NCBI RefSeq assembly: GCF_014109725.1
Contig: NZ_CP058554.1
Location: 2,108,001-2,172,000 of the forward strand
Length of the DNA stretch: 64,000 nucleotides
From: Comamonas piscis
GTDB taxonomy: Bacteria > Pseudomonadota > Gammaproteobacteria > Burkholderiales > Burkholderiaceae_C
Direction of reading: 5' to 3'
Part shown: positions 25,618 through 34,123 of the stretch, piece after piece
Numbering within the stretch: position 1 is the stretch's first letter
How the letters are laid out: the number at the start of each line of letters is the position of its first letter
The notes under the pieces: generated by a model
Told to the model about the DNA's origin: nothing
The model's input: only the letters and a program-made list of their open reading frames with translations
The model's database searches: none
Program-made: the position numbers and the translations under genes

Positions 25618-27186
25618 ATGGCAACTTCCAATCCCTCACAACCCCATCCGCCGCTCGAAGGCACAGCGCGCCTCATCGGCACCCTGGCACTCTCGGCTGC
25701 GGTGTTCATGAATGTGCTGGACACGTCGATCGCGAACGTGTCGCTGCCGGCCATTGCCGGTGATCTGGGCGTCAGCGCCAACCAGGGCACCTGGGTGATC
25801 ACCAGCTTTGCGGTGGCCAATGCCATCTCGGTGCCGCTGACCGGCTGGCTGTCGATGCGCTTTGGCCAGGTGCGCCTGTTCATGCTCAGCGTGACCTTGT
25901 TCGTGATTTCGTCCTGGCTCTGCGGCCTGGCACCGAACATGACGACCTTGATCGCGTTCCGCATCTTGCAAGGCTTTGTCGCCGGCCCGATGATTCCGCT
26001 GTCGCAGTCGCTGCTGCTGGCCAGTTACCCGCGCGCGATGGCAGGTACGGCGATGGCCTTCTGGTCGATGACGACCTTGATCGCGCCGGTGATGGGCCCG
26101 CTGCTGGGCGGCTGGATCACCGACAACATGTCCTGGCCCTGGATCTTCTACATCAATGTGCCTGTCGGTATGCTGGCCGTGGGCGCCACCTGGGCGATCT
26201 TCCGCAACCGGGATTCGGCCCGCAAGGCCTTGCCGATCGATGCGATTGGCTTGGGGTTGCTGGTGGTCTGGGTGTCGGCGATGCAGATCATGCTGGACAT
26301 CGGCAAGGAGCATGACTGGTTCCAGTCTCCGATGGTGGTCGCCTGTGCGGTGATTGCGGTCGTCGGCCTCTTGTATTTCCTGATCTGGGAGTTGGGCGAC
26401 AAGCACCCGGTGGTGGATCTGCGCCTGTTCAAGAACCGCAATTTCTGGGCCGGCACCTTGGCCATCTCGGTGGGCTACGGGCTGTTCTTTGGCAATGTGG
26501 TGCTGCTGCCCTTGTGGCTGCAGCAGTTCATGGGCTATACCGCCACCGATGCCGGCCTGGTGTTGGCGCCGGTGGGCTTGCTGGCGCTGGTGCTCTCGCC
26601 GGTGGTGGGTAAAACCATCCACAAGGTCGATCCCCGGCGCTATGCAACCGCATCGTTCATCGTGTTTGGCCTGGTGATGTGGATGCGTTCGCGCTTCAAC
26701 ACCCAGGTGGACCTGGTGACGATCATGGTCCCGACCATCGTGCAAGGCGTGGCCATGGCGGGCTTTTTCATCCCGCTGATGACCATCACCTTGAGCGATA
26801 TTCCGCCGGAGAAAATGCCCAGCGCCTCAGGCCTGTCAAACTTTGTGCGGATCACTGCCGGTGCCGTGGGCACCTCGGTCGCCACCACTTTGTGGGAGCG
26901 CCGCGCGGTCTTGCACCATGCGCAACTGGTGGAGCACATCAGCCTGGGCGATGGCCCCACCGCGCAGGCGGTGCAAGGTTTGCAGGCCAGCGGCCTGACC
27001 TTGCAACAGGCCTTGGCCCGGGTTGATCAGTTGGTCAACCAGCAGGCCTTTATGTTGGCAGCCAACGATATTTTCTGGGCCTCGTCCATGCTGTTCCTGC
27101 TGCTGATTCCGCTGGTCTGGCTGGCCAAGGGCCCCAAACAAGGCCAGGGCGGTGGGGGGGCGGAGGCGGCATCGGCTGCGCATTGA
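25618..27186 (+). CDS. emrB: EmrB-type DHA2 multidrug exporter
   Basis: A 522-residue proton-driven exporter with 14 predicted membrane helices. It has the DHA2 motif LDTSIANVSLPAIAGDLGVS and the following QGTWVITSFAVANAISVPLTGWLSMRFG, the EmrB hallmark. The start at 25618 is supported by AAGG 7 nt upstream. It starts 45 bp after emrA and ends the operon; a strong bidirectional terminator follows. The substrates are probably hydrophobic or aromatic compounds, as for EmrAB; the exact range is unknown. Confidence 0.94.
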   Translation: MATSNPSQPHPPLEGTARLIGTLALSAAVFMNVLDTSIANVSLPAIAGDLGVSANQGTWVITSFAVANAISVPLTGWLSMRFGQVRLFMLSVTLFVISSWLCGLAPNMTTLIAFRILQGFVAGPMIPLSQSLLLASYPRAMAGTAMAFWSMTTLIAPVMGPLLGGWITDNMSWPWIFYINVPVGMLAVGATWAIFRNRDSARKALPIDAIGLGLLVVWVSAMQIMLDIGKEHDWFQSPMVVACAVIAVVGLLYFLIWELGDKHPVVDLRLFKNRNFWAGTLAISVGYGLFFGNVVLLPLWLQQFMGYTATDAGLVLAPVGLLALVLSPVVGKTIHKVDPRRYATASFIVFGLVMWMRSRFNTQVDLVTIMVPTIVQGVAMAGFFIPLMTITLSDIPPEKMPSASGLSNFVRITAGAVGTSVATTLWERRAVLHHAQLVEHISLGDGPTAQAVQGLQASGLTLQQALARVDQLVNQQAFMLAANDIFWASSMLFLLLIPLVWLAKGPKQGQGGGGAEAASAAH

Positions 27187-27214
27187 TCCTCGCGGCACAT
27201 CGCCGCATGAACTT

Positions 27215-27242
27215 AAAAAAGGAAGCCTCGGCTTCCTTTTTT
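27215..27242. terminator. Bidirectional intrinsic terminator between emrB and mutL
   Basis: A stem GGAAGCC / GGCTTCC with a TC loop is flanked by six A and six T, so it serves both convergent genes. Confidence 0.9.
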
Positions 27243-27286
27243 CGTCTGCAGCGCTGCGGTCTGGATCGCAGCCCGGGTGAGCGCGC

Positions 27287-29389
27287 TTAGCGGCCGCGCA
27301 AAAACAACGCGTCCAGCTCCTTCATGCTCAGTTGGCGCCAGGTGGGGCGGCCATGGTTGCACTGGTCTGAGCGTTCGGTGTGTTCCATATCCCGCAGCAG
27401 CGCATTCATCTCGTCGATGGTGAGCTGGCGGTTGGCGCGCACGGCGCCATGGCAGGCCATAGTGCCCAGGATCTCGTTGCGGGCGCGCTGCACCACCGTG
27501 CTGGCGTCGTGCTGGGCCAGTTCAGCCAGCACGCTGCGCGCCAGCTCTACCGGGTTGCCGTGGGCCAAGGTGGTGGGCGTGGCACGCACGGCCAGGGTTT
27601 TGGGCGAGAAGGGCACGACCTCCAGCCCGAGCTGGGCCAGGGTTTCGCTGTGGTCCTCGGCGGTCGCCACTTCTTCGGGTGTGGCCGAGAAGGTGGCGGG
27701 AATCAGCAGCGGCTGGCTGGCAATGGCGCTGCTGGCATCGCCATCATCGAGCTGGCTTTTGAGGCGTTCGTAGACGATGCGCTCATGGGCCGCATGCATA
27801 TCGACAATGACAAGGCCCTGGGCGTTTTCCGCCAGGATATAGACGCCATGGATTTGCGCCACGGCGCGGCCCAGTGGCCAGGGGTTCTCGGCGGATTCGG
27901 GCGGCAGCGTGGGTACCAGCGGGGCAGCGGCACCGCCGGTTACCGCGCTGGCGCTGGGCTGCGGGTTCCAGCGTGGGCTGGCCTCCTGCACTTGCCAGGG
28001 CGCGGGCGTGCCAGCTGCCTGGCCTGGCTGCACGGTACCGGGTGTTGCAGTGCCAGCACCCTGGCCCCAGAGCGCCGCTGTTTGCTGCAGCGCTTGCAGG
28101 CCATTGACGCGGGGCGGGACATCAAAGCGCATGGCGCTTTGGGCCTGGGGTGTGGGGGCATAGGCCTGGCCTGGCAGCGCGGTGGGCTGGCCGTCTGCCG
28201 TTGGCGTTGGCGTTTGTGCCGCTGCCGCTGCATCCAGCAACTGCTGCGCGCGCGGGGCGGCCAGCGCATTCTCCACGCCATGCAGCACCGCTTGGTGTAC
28301 CTCGCGGCTATCGCGAAAGCGCACCTCGATCTTGGTGGGGTGTACGTTCACATCGACCCGCATTGGGTCGATGCTGATGTAGAGCGCATAGACGGGCTGG
28401 CGGTGGCCGTGCAGCACATCTTCATAGGCGGCACGCGCGGCGTGGGTGAGCACCTTGTCGCGCACAAAACGGCCATTGACATAGCAAAACTGCTGGTCGG
28501 CACGCGAGCGTGCGGCATCGGGCAAACCAGCGCGGCCGCGCACCTGCACATGGCCGGCCTGGTAGTTCACGACAATCGATTGCTCCAGAAAATCAGGGCC
28601 GAGCACATCGGCCAGACGCTTGTCCATCGCGCGCTGCTCCAGCTGCTGCAAGGCGGCATTATCTGGCTGTGCCTCGTCGCTGCGCGGCGGCAAGGTGGCA
28701 CGCCATTGCTCCACCAGTTTGCCTTCATGCCAGATCGCAAAGCCCACGCCGGGTCGGGTGAGGGCATGGCGGCGTACCGCTTCGACGCAATGGGCCAGCT
28801 CGGTGGCGTCGGTCTTCAGGAACTTGCGCCGCGCGGGGGTGCTGAAGAACAGCTCCTTGACCTCCATGGTGGTGCCGGGGTTGCGGGCGGCCGGGCGCAG
28901 CTCGCCACTGCGGGCATCGAGCAGGTAGGCGCCTTCTTGCTGGGCGGGGCGCGAGAGCACGCTCATCTCCGACACCGACGCAATAGCAGCCAGCGCCTCG
29001 CCCCGAAAACCCATGGTCGCCACCGATTCCAGGTCATGCAGGTTGCGGATCTTGCTGGTGGCATGGCGGCGCAGCGCAATCGCCAGCTCTTCGCGCGGAA
29101 TGCCGCAGCCATCGTCTTCGACGGTGATCAGCCGCACACCGCCGGCGAGCAGGCGCACGGTGATGCTGGTCGCGCCTGCATCCAGCGCATTGTCGACCAG
29201 CTCGCGCACGACCGAGGCCGGGCGCTCCACCACCTCGCCGGCTGCTATCTGGCTGACCAGCTCATCGGGCAGATCCTGGATGGGGCGGCGCGCAGGCGTG
29301 GCGCTGCTTTCTGTGTTGGCTGCAGGCATCACAGCGTCGTGGGGGGTGTCTGCCGGGTCAAGGGTGGCGGGTGCGGTATCTGCGGTCAT
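27287..29389 (-). CDS. mutL: DNA mismatch repair protein MutL (endonuclease type)
   Basis: A 700-residue GHKL ATPase. The N-terminal ATPase motifs are ELVDNALDAGA, EDDGCGIP and MGFRGEALAAIASV. A long Ala/Pro/Gln-rich linker (about residues 370-510) leads to the dimerisation domain, which carries DMHAAHERIVYE, matching the metal-binding DQHAx2Ex4E motif of MutL homologues with intrinsic nicking activity, and CNHGRPTW near the end. This is the form found in bacteria without MutH. The start at 29389 gives an N-terminal extension of about 38 residues before PIQDLPDELVSQIAAGEVVERP; a later ATG at residue 21 is possible. Confidence 0.96.
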   Translation of the reverse strand: MTADTAPATLDPADTPHDAVMPAANTESSATPARRPIQDLPDELVSQIAAGEVVERPASVVRELVDNALDAGATSITVRLLAGGVRLITVEDDGCGIPREELAIALRRHATSKIRNLHDLESVATMGFRGEALAAIASVSEMSVLSRPAQQEGAYLLDARSGELRPAARNPGTTMEVKELFFSTPARRKFLKTDATELAHCVEAVRRHALTRPGVGFAIWHEGKLVEQWRATLPPRSDEAQPDNAALQQLEQRAMDKRLADVLGPDFLEQSIVVNYQAGHVQVRGRAGLPDAARSRADQQFCYVNGRFVRDKVLTHAARAAYEDVLHGHRQPVYALYISIDPMRVDVNVHPTKIEVRFRDSREVHQAVLHGVENALAAPRAQQLLDAAAAAQTPTPTADGQPTALPGQAYAPTPQAQSAMRFDVPPRVNGLQALQQTAALWGQGAGTATPGTVQPGQAAGTPAPWQVQEASPRWNPQPSASAVTGGAAAPLVPTLPPESAENPWPLGRAVAQIHGVYILAENAQGLVIVDMHAAHERIVYERLKSQLDDGDASSAIASQPLLIPATFSATPEEVATAEDHSETLAQLGLEVVPFSPKTLAVRATPTTLAHGNPVELARSVLAELAQHDASTVVQRARNEILGTMACHGAVRANRQLTIDEMNALLRDMEHTERSDQCNHGRPTWRQLSMKELDALFLRGR

Positions 29390-29548
29390 GCAGGGATTTT
29401 AGGCATAGCCGCCTGGCATTCGCGGTAAAGTGTGCAATCGCCACTTTGGGCCTCGGGGCTGTAACTCTGAAGGCTGTGAGGGTGGCGCCAAGATGGTTTG
29501 CCGCAGGGTCTCTGGATCGCTGCGGTTTTTGTATAGAGAGGTTGTGTT

Positions 29549-30226
29549 TTGGAATTCTTCAGCTGGTTCGTCGATGCAGGCATGCATTTGATCGACTTCA
29601 TCTTGCATGTCGACAAGTACCTGGAAGCTTTTGTAACGACCTATGGCATGTGGGTTTACGCATTGCTGTTTCTGATCGTGTTTGTCGAGACGGGCGTGGT
29701 AGTGATGCCCTTCTTGCCCGGCGATTCGCTGCTGTTTATCGTCGGTGCCATGTGCGGCGCGGGGCTGATGAGTTTTCCGCTGGCTACCGGCTTGCTGTTT
29801 GTCGCTGCATTCCTCGGCGACCAGTGCAATTACCAGATCGGCCACCATTTGGGGCCCAAGGTGTTCAAGTGGGAGAACTCGCGCTGGTTCAACCGCAAGG
29901 CTTTTGACAAGGCCCATGCCTTCTACGAGCGCTATGGCGGCATCACCATCATCCTGGCGCGCTTTATGCCGTTTGTGCGCACCTTTGCGCCCTTTGTGGC
30001 GGGCGTCGCCAATATGAACCGTGCCAAGTTCATTGCCTACAACCTGATTGGCGCGGCCATCTGGGTGTTTGGCATCTGCGCGGCGGGCTACTTCTTTGGC
30101 AACCTGCCTTGGGTCAAGGCCAACCTGGAAAAGATCATTTGGGGCCTGATCCTGGTGCCGGGCTTGCTCGCTATCTTTGGCGCCTGGCGTGCCGGCAAGA
30201 ACGACAAGGCCGCTGGCACCGTCTGA
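29549..30226 (+). CDS. DedA-family membrane protein
   Basis: A 225-residue integral membrane protein of the DedA/VTT superfamily, which includes lipid flippases and envelope homeostasis proteins. The motifs are FVETGVVVMPFLPGDSLLFIVGAMCGAG, GDQCNYQIGHHLGPKVF and RFMPFVRTFAPFVAGVANM, with the conserved Glu, Arg and Gly/Pro pattern. Five or six membrane helices are visible. The start is a TTG at 29549 with GAGAGG 8 nt upstream; no ATG in the region gives the family N-terminus. It is divergent from mutL and convergent with amiC. Confidence 0.9.
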   Translation: MEFFSWFVDAGMHLIDFILHVDKYLEAFVTTYGMWVYALLFLIVFVETGVVVMPFLPGDSLLFIVGAMCGAGLMSFPLATGLLFVAAFLGDQCNYQIGHHLGPKVFKWENSRWFNRKAFDKAHAFYERYGGITIILARFMPFVRTFAPFVAGVANMNRAKFIAYNLIGAAIWVFGICAAGYFFGNLPWVKANLEKIIWGLILVPGLLAIFGAWRAGKNDKAAGTV

Positions 30227-30246
30227 CCAGCGCGTGCACGATGACG

Positions 30247-30275
30247 AAGGGACCGCCGAGGCGGTCCCTTTTTTG
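30247..30275. terminator. Bidirectional intrinsic terminator between dedA and amiC
   Basis: An 11-bp perfect stem AAGGGACCGCC / GGCGGTCCCTT with a GA loop, followed by a T-run. Confidence 0.92.
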
Positions 30276-30297
30276 TGCCTGTAAAGGTTGGTGCAGC

Positions 30298-31773
30298 TTA
30301 GACCGAGCGGTTGCGCGCCAGCGGAGGGTTCTTGGCGAAGTACGCCTGGATGCCGCGCATGATGGCATCAGCCAGCTGGTTTTGGTAGGCAGTGCTGCGC
30401 AGCTTGGCCTCTTCCTCGGGGTTGCTGATAAAAGCGGTCTCGATCAGCACGCTGGGGATATCCGGCGCCTTGAGCACCGCAAAACCGGCCTGCTCCACGC
30501 GGGGCTTGTGCAGGCGCGCAAACTGTCCCAGCTGGCCCAGCACATGGGTGCCGAGCTTGAGACTGTCATTGATCTGCGCGGTGGTGCTCATGTCCAGCAA
30601 CGCGCGCTGCACATGGGCATCGCTGCTGCCAACGCCAGCCACGTTCAGGCCGCCGACCATATCGGCCTGCACGCGGCGGGCCTTCTCAACCCGGGTGTTG
30701 AGGGGCACAAAGAAGTCGGCATCGCGCGTCATGAACGCGCGCATCGGGTTGCCGCCGACGCTGCTGTTGTTGATGCGCTCGCGCAGCATATGGCCGACTT
30801 TGAGCACAATGTCTTTCTCGCGGGTGCCGCTCGGGCCGGTGGCGCCGGGGTCTTCACCGCCATGGCCGGGGTCGAGCGCCACGATGATCAGCCGATCGGT
30901 GCGCGCGGCTGGGCGGCCGCGAGGGGGCGGCGGGCTCGGAGGCGGTGCTGCGGGCGGCGGCGGAGGGGGGGCCACTGCTACCACGGTAGGTGGCGGCGCT
31001 ACCGGTATGGGTGCTGGGGCCGCAGGGCGGTTGCCGCTCTTGGCGATCAGCTCGGCCAGCGGATCTGCCGCTTGTGCGACGGCTGCGGCCGATGGCGCTG
31101 CAGCGGTGACCACGGTGCCCAGCGCAGCAGGGGCGGGCGGGTCGCCGGCAATCGCGGCAGCTACCGAAGGCGGCAGGCTGCTGTTGGGCGCTGGCGTGGG
31201 AGTGGGCGCCGGTGCCGCAGCCACGGCGCTGTGGCTGTTCTCCATCATGCGCTCGCTGATCAGGCTCTCCAGCGGATCGTTGGGCCGGGCGGGGTAGAGG
31301 TCGAGCACCAAGCGGTGCTGGTAGGGGGCGACCGGCTTCAGGGTGAAGACCTGGGGCTTGGCCTCTTGCTTGAGGTCGATGACCAGGCGCACGACATTGG
31401 GCGAGTTCTGGCCCACGCGGATGCCGGCGATATTGGGGTCATCCGAGCGGACCTTAGCCACCAGCTCACGCAGCGCGGGGTTGAGGTCGATGCCTTCAAT
31501 GTCTACCGCTAGTCGCGGCGGCTCGGGCACAAAGCGTTGCTCGGTCTTCAGGGGCGTGTCGGATTCGATCGTGACCCGCGTGTAGTCCTTGGAGGGCCAG
31601 AGCCGCACGGCAACGATGCTGGCGCCAAAGGCCAGATGGCTGCTGCCCAACAGCAGCACCAGGCTGCCACCCCGCAGCACATCGCGGCGCGACAGTCCGG
31701 GGTGGCTGGCGGGCACGCCGTCAGCAGGGGTGAAAGGGGCAGAGGCGGGGAGATATTTCGGGGTGTCGCTCAC
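30298..31773 (-). CDS. amiC: N-acetylmuramoyl-L-alanine amidase AmiC-like, with apparent internal deletion in the catalytic domain
   Basis: A 491-residue exported protein. It has a twin-arginine type signal (LSRRDVLRGG), an AMIN domain (about 52-165), a Pro/Ala-rich linker and a C-terminal Amidase_3 domain. The first zinc ligand is present (DPGHGGEDPGA, about 300), as is REKD with the Glu ligand (about 317) and the late ETAFISN (about 444). After RVQADM (about 370) the sequence passes straight to VGGLNVAGVGSSD; the normal intervening block with SIHAD, ARGSSVF and RWLAxxEN is missing, about 45 residues. This removes the third zinc ligand, the His of SIHAD, and part of the regulatory helix. The frame stays open. 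It overlaps tsaE by 4 bp. Activity is doubtful. Confidence 0.85.
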   Translation of the reverse strand: MSDTPKYLPASAPFTPADGVPASHPGLSRRDVLRGGSLVLLLGSSHLAFGASIVAVRLWPSKDYTRVTIESDTPLKTEQRFVPEPPRLAVDIEGIDLNPALRELVAKVRSDDPNIAGIRVGQNSPNVVRLVIDLKQEAKPQVFTLKPVAPYQHRLVLDLYPARPNDPLESLISERMMENSHSAVAAAPAPTPTPAPNSSLPPSVAAAIAGDPPAPAALGTVVTAAAPSAAAVAQAADPLAELIAKSGNRPAAPAPIPVAPPPTVVAVAPPPPPPAAPPPSPPPPRGRPAARTDRLIIVALDPGHGGEDPGATGPSGTREKDIVLKVGHMLRERINNSSVGGNPMRAFMTRDADFFVPLNTRVEKARRVQADMVGGLNVAGVGSSDAHVQRALLDMSTTAQINDSLKLGTHVLGQLGQFARLHKPRVEQAGFAVLKAPDIPSVLIETAFISNPEEEAKLRSTAYQNQLADAIMRGIQAYFAKNPPLARNRSV

Positions 31774-32261
31774 GCTGAAAACCCTTGGACGATGGAGGCA
31801 CCTGCCGGGGTGTAGGCCTGCAGGTGTACCTGGCGTTCTGATTCGTTGATTGCTTCAATACTGATAGCTACATCGGCAATAGGTGTTACCGCTGCAGCCT
31901 TCTGCGGCCATTCTGCCACTTTCAGGCCGGGGCTGGCAAAAATATCCCGAAAGCCGGCGTCTTCCCATTCGCGCGGATCGTCGAATCGGTAGAAGTCAAA
32001 GTGCCAGACGGGGAAGTCGCGGCCCTCATGCGGTTCGACCACTGCATAGGTGGGGCTCTTGATGCGCCCCTGCACACCCAAGGCACGCAGCAGATGGCGC
32101 ACGAAGGTGGTTTTGCCGGCGCCCAGATCACCATGCAAAGTTAGGTAAACATTCGACAGCGCTGCCTGCGCGGCCAGGCGTGAGGCGAAAGCTTCCGTAT
32201 CGCGCTCATCTTTCCAGACAACATGGAGCGAGGGGTAAGCAGGGCTGGCAGTAGCGTTCAA
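31770..32261 (-). CDS. tsaE: tRNA threonylcarbamoyladenosine biosynthesis ATPase TsaE
   Basis: A 163-residue P-loop ATPase needed with TsaB, TsaC and TsaD to make t6A37 in tRNA. The Walker A is GDLGAGKTT at about residues 44-52, followed by VRHLLRALGVQGRIKSPTYAVVEPHEG and HFDFYRFDDPREWEDAGF, all typical. A short C-terminal extension is present. Its stop overlaps the amiC start (ATGA); tsaE-amidase coupling is common in proteobacteria. It is divergent from queG, whose start is about 50 bp away. Confidence 0.94.
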   Translation of the reverse strand: MNATASPAYPSLHVVWKDERDTEAFASRLAAQAALSNVYLTLHGDLGAGKTTFVRHLLRALGVQGRIKSPTYAVVEPHEGRDFPVWHFDFYRFDDPREWEDAGFRDIFASPGLKVAEWPQKAAAVTPIADVAISIEAINESERQVHLQAYTPAGASIVQGFSA

Positions 32262-32312
32262 AATGGCGTTCCCGGGCCGCGCAGGCCCTCAGGTTTTTTA
32301 CAATGGCAGCAC

Positions 32313-33395
32313 ATGGACGCCGCTGATCCCACTTTCATTCAACAGATCAACGACTGGGCGCTGGAGCTGGGATTTTCCCAAATCGGCGTGGCAGGCGTGG
32401 ATTTGTCGACGGCGGAAGCTGGGTTGATGCAGTGGCTGGAAAAAGGTTTCCATGGCGAGATGCAGTACATGCAGGCCCATGGCCTCAAGCGCGCCCGGCC
32501 GGCCGAGCTGGTGCCCGGCACCTTGAGCGTGATTACAGCACGCATGGATTATCTGCCGCAAAACACCCCGCCCGACTGGCAGCGGCTGGAATGGGAGCGC
32601 CATGCGCGGCCCGGCGAGGGCCTGGTGAGCGTCTATGCCCGGGGGCGCGATTACCACAAGGTACTGCGCAACCGGTTGCAAAAACTGGCCGAACGCATTG
32701 ATGCAGCGCTCAGTGAACACAACCTGGCGCACCGCGCGTTCACCGACTCGGCCCCGGTGCTGGAGGCCGAGCTGGCCAGCCGCAGCGGCCAGGGCTGGCG
32801 GGGCAAGCACACACTGGTGCTGAGCCGCGATGCCGGCTCGATGTTTTTTCTCGGCGAGATCTTCGTCAACATCGCCTTGCCCGCCACCGCGCCGGTGACC
32901 GCGCATTGCGGCCAGTGCACGGCCTGTATCGATATCTGCCCGACCGCTGCCATCATTGCGCCGCAGTCGGTGGATGCGCGGCGCTGTATCTCCTACCTGA
33001 CGATTGAGCTGGATGGCGCCATACCGGAGGAGTTCCGCGCACCCATGGGCAACCGCATTTACGGTTGCGATGACTGCCAACTGGCCTGCCCCTGGAACAA
33101 GTTTGCCCAGCGCGCGAGCTTGCCCGATTTTGATGCCCGGGGCGCGCTGATGGACCAGCAGCTGCCCCATTTGTTTGCCTGGGATGAGGCGACTTTTTTG
33201 CGCATCACCGAAGGCAGCCCCATACGCCGCATCGGCCATGAGCGCTGGCTGCGCAATATTGCCATTGCCCTGGGCAATGCCTGGCGCCAGACCGGCGATA
33301 CGCGCTATGCCCAGGCACTGCACAGCCGCGCCGGCCACGACAGCGCCGTCGTGCGCGAGCATGTGGCCTGGGGGCTGGGCCAGCGCCCATCCTGA
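32313..33395 (+). CDS. queG: Epoxyqueuosine reductase QueG
   Basis: A 360-residue cobalamin-dependent iron-sulfur enzyme catalysing the last step of queuosine formation in tRNA. The two [4Fe-4S] motifs are HCGQCTACIDICPTAAI (about residues 198-214) and, with an earlier Cys of the RRCISYL segment, CDDCQLACPWN. Upstream is the B12-binding catalytic part (FSQIGVAGVDLS, MQYMQAHG). The C-terminal HEAT-like segment is present. The start at 32313 (MDAADPTFIQQ) is the first in-frame ATG that gives the family N-terminus. Confidence 0.95.
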   Translation: MDAADPTFIQQINDWALELGFSQIGVAGVDLSTAEAGLMQWLEKGFHGEMQYMQAHGLKRARPAELVPGTLSVITARMDYLPQNTPPDWQRLEWERHARPGEGLVSVYARGRDYHKVLRNRLQKLAERIDAALSEHNLAHRAFTDSAPVLEAELASRSGQGWRGKHTLVLSRDAGSMFFLGEIFVNIALPATAPVTAHCGQCTACIDICPTAAIIAPQSVDARRCISYLTIELDGAIPEEFRAPMGNRIYGCDDCQLACPWNKFAQRASLPDFDARGALMDQQLPHLFAWDEATFLRITEGSPIRRIGHERWLRNIAIALGNAWRQTGDTRYAQALHSRAGHDSAVVREHVAWGLGQRPS

Positions 33396-33413
33396 TCGCG
33401 CTGCGCTGCGTGC

Positions 33414-34088
33414 TCAGGCGCTGAGAAAGCCCAAGTCCTTGAGCTGCGCCACCAACAGTTCGGTAAAGCGCGCATAGCCTGCGGCATTGGCATGTACCTG
33501 GTCGGCGCGCATGGCATCGTTGGCCAGCACCTCGCTCCAGGCTTTGGCAAGCAGGGGCACTTGCTCTTCTTTGGCCAGCGCCTCGTAAATCGGGTGGTCC
33601 TGCACGCGGCCCGTCAGCGCGGCGGCCATGTTGAACTCGGGCACTGCCACCAGCAAGACCGGAATGTGCTGCGCCTTGCACTGCTGCAGCATGCTGGCGA
33701 TCTGTGCCTGGGCCGCTTGCGGGCTCTGGCGGCGCAGCCAGTCGTTGCCGCCGGCGCAAACAATCACCAGCGCTGGATGGTGGGTCTCCAACAGCTGCGG
33801 CAGGCGCTGCGCAATCTGGCTGCTGGTTTGGCCGGAGATACCGGCGTTGACCACCTTCCAGCCAGTTTGCTCGGCCAGCAGCTGCGGGTAGGACTGGTCG
33901 GCGCTGGCGCCCACGCCTTGGGTTAGCGAATCGCCCAGTGCCAGTACCGTAGCACCGGCGGGCAGGGCGGTAGCCAGTGGCGACTTTTTGCTGCAGGCGG
34001 CAAGCCCGGCGGTCGCCAGGCCCAGGAAGGGGAGAAGGGCCAGGCGCTGAAGGCTATGGCGGCGGGCGGAGTCACAGGTTTTCTGCAT
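33414..34088 (-). CDS. SGNH/GDSL-type esterase lipoprotein (TesA-like)
   Basis: A 224-residue hydrolase. The N-terminus is a lipoprotein signal ending in LAAC, so Cys32 would be lipidated. The catalytic block LALGDSLTQGVGA has the nucleophile Ser54, followed by NAGISGQTSSQIAQRLP and VIVCAGGNDWLRR (blocks II and III with Gly and Asn of the oxyanion hole), and RADQVHANAAGY with the Asp-x-x-His pair. This is the arylesterase/TesA group. The lipid anchor places it in the periplasm or outer membrane. The substrate is unknown. It is convergent with queG. Confidence 0.9.
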   Translation of the reverse strand: MQKTCDSARRHSLQRLALLPFLGLATAGLAACSKKSPLATALPAGATVLALGDSLTQGVGASADQSYPQLLAEQTGWKVVNAGISGQTSSQIAQRLPQLLETHHPALVIVCAGGNDWLRRQSPQAAQAQIASMLQQCKAQHIPVLLVAVPEFNMAAALTGRVQDHPIYEALAKEEQVPLLAKAWSEVLANDAMRADQVHANAAGYARFTELLVAQLKDLGFLSA

Positions 34089-34123
34089 AGCCGCCGAGCT
34101 TAACCGATGGCCTTGGCGCGCTT

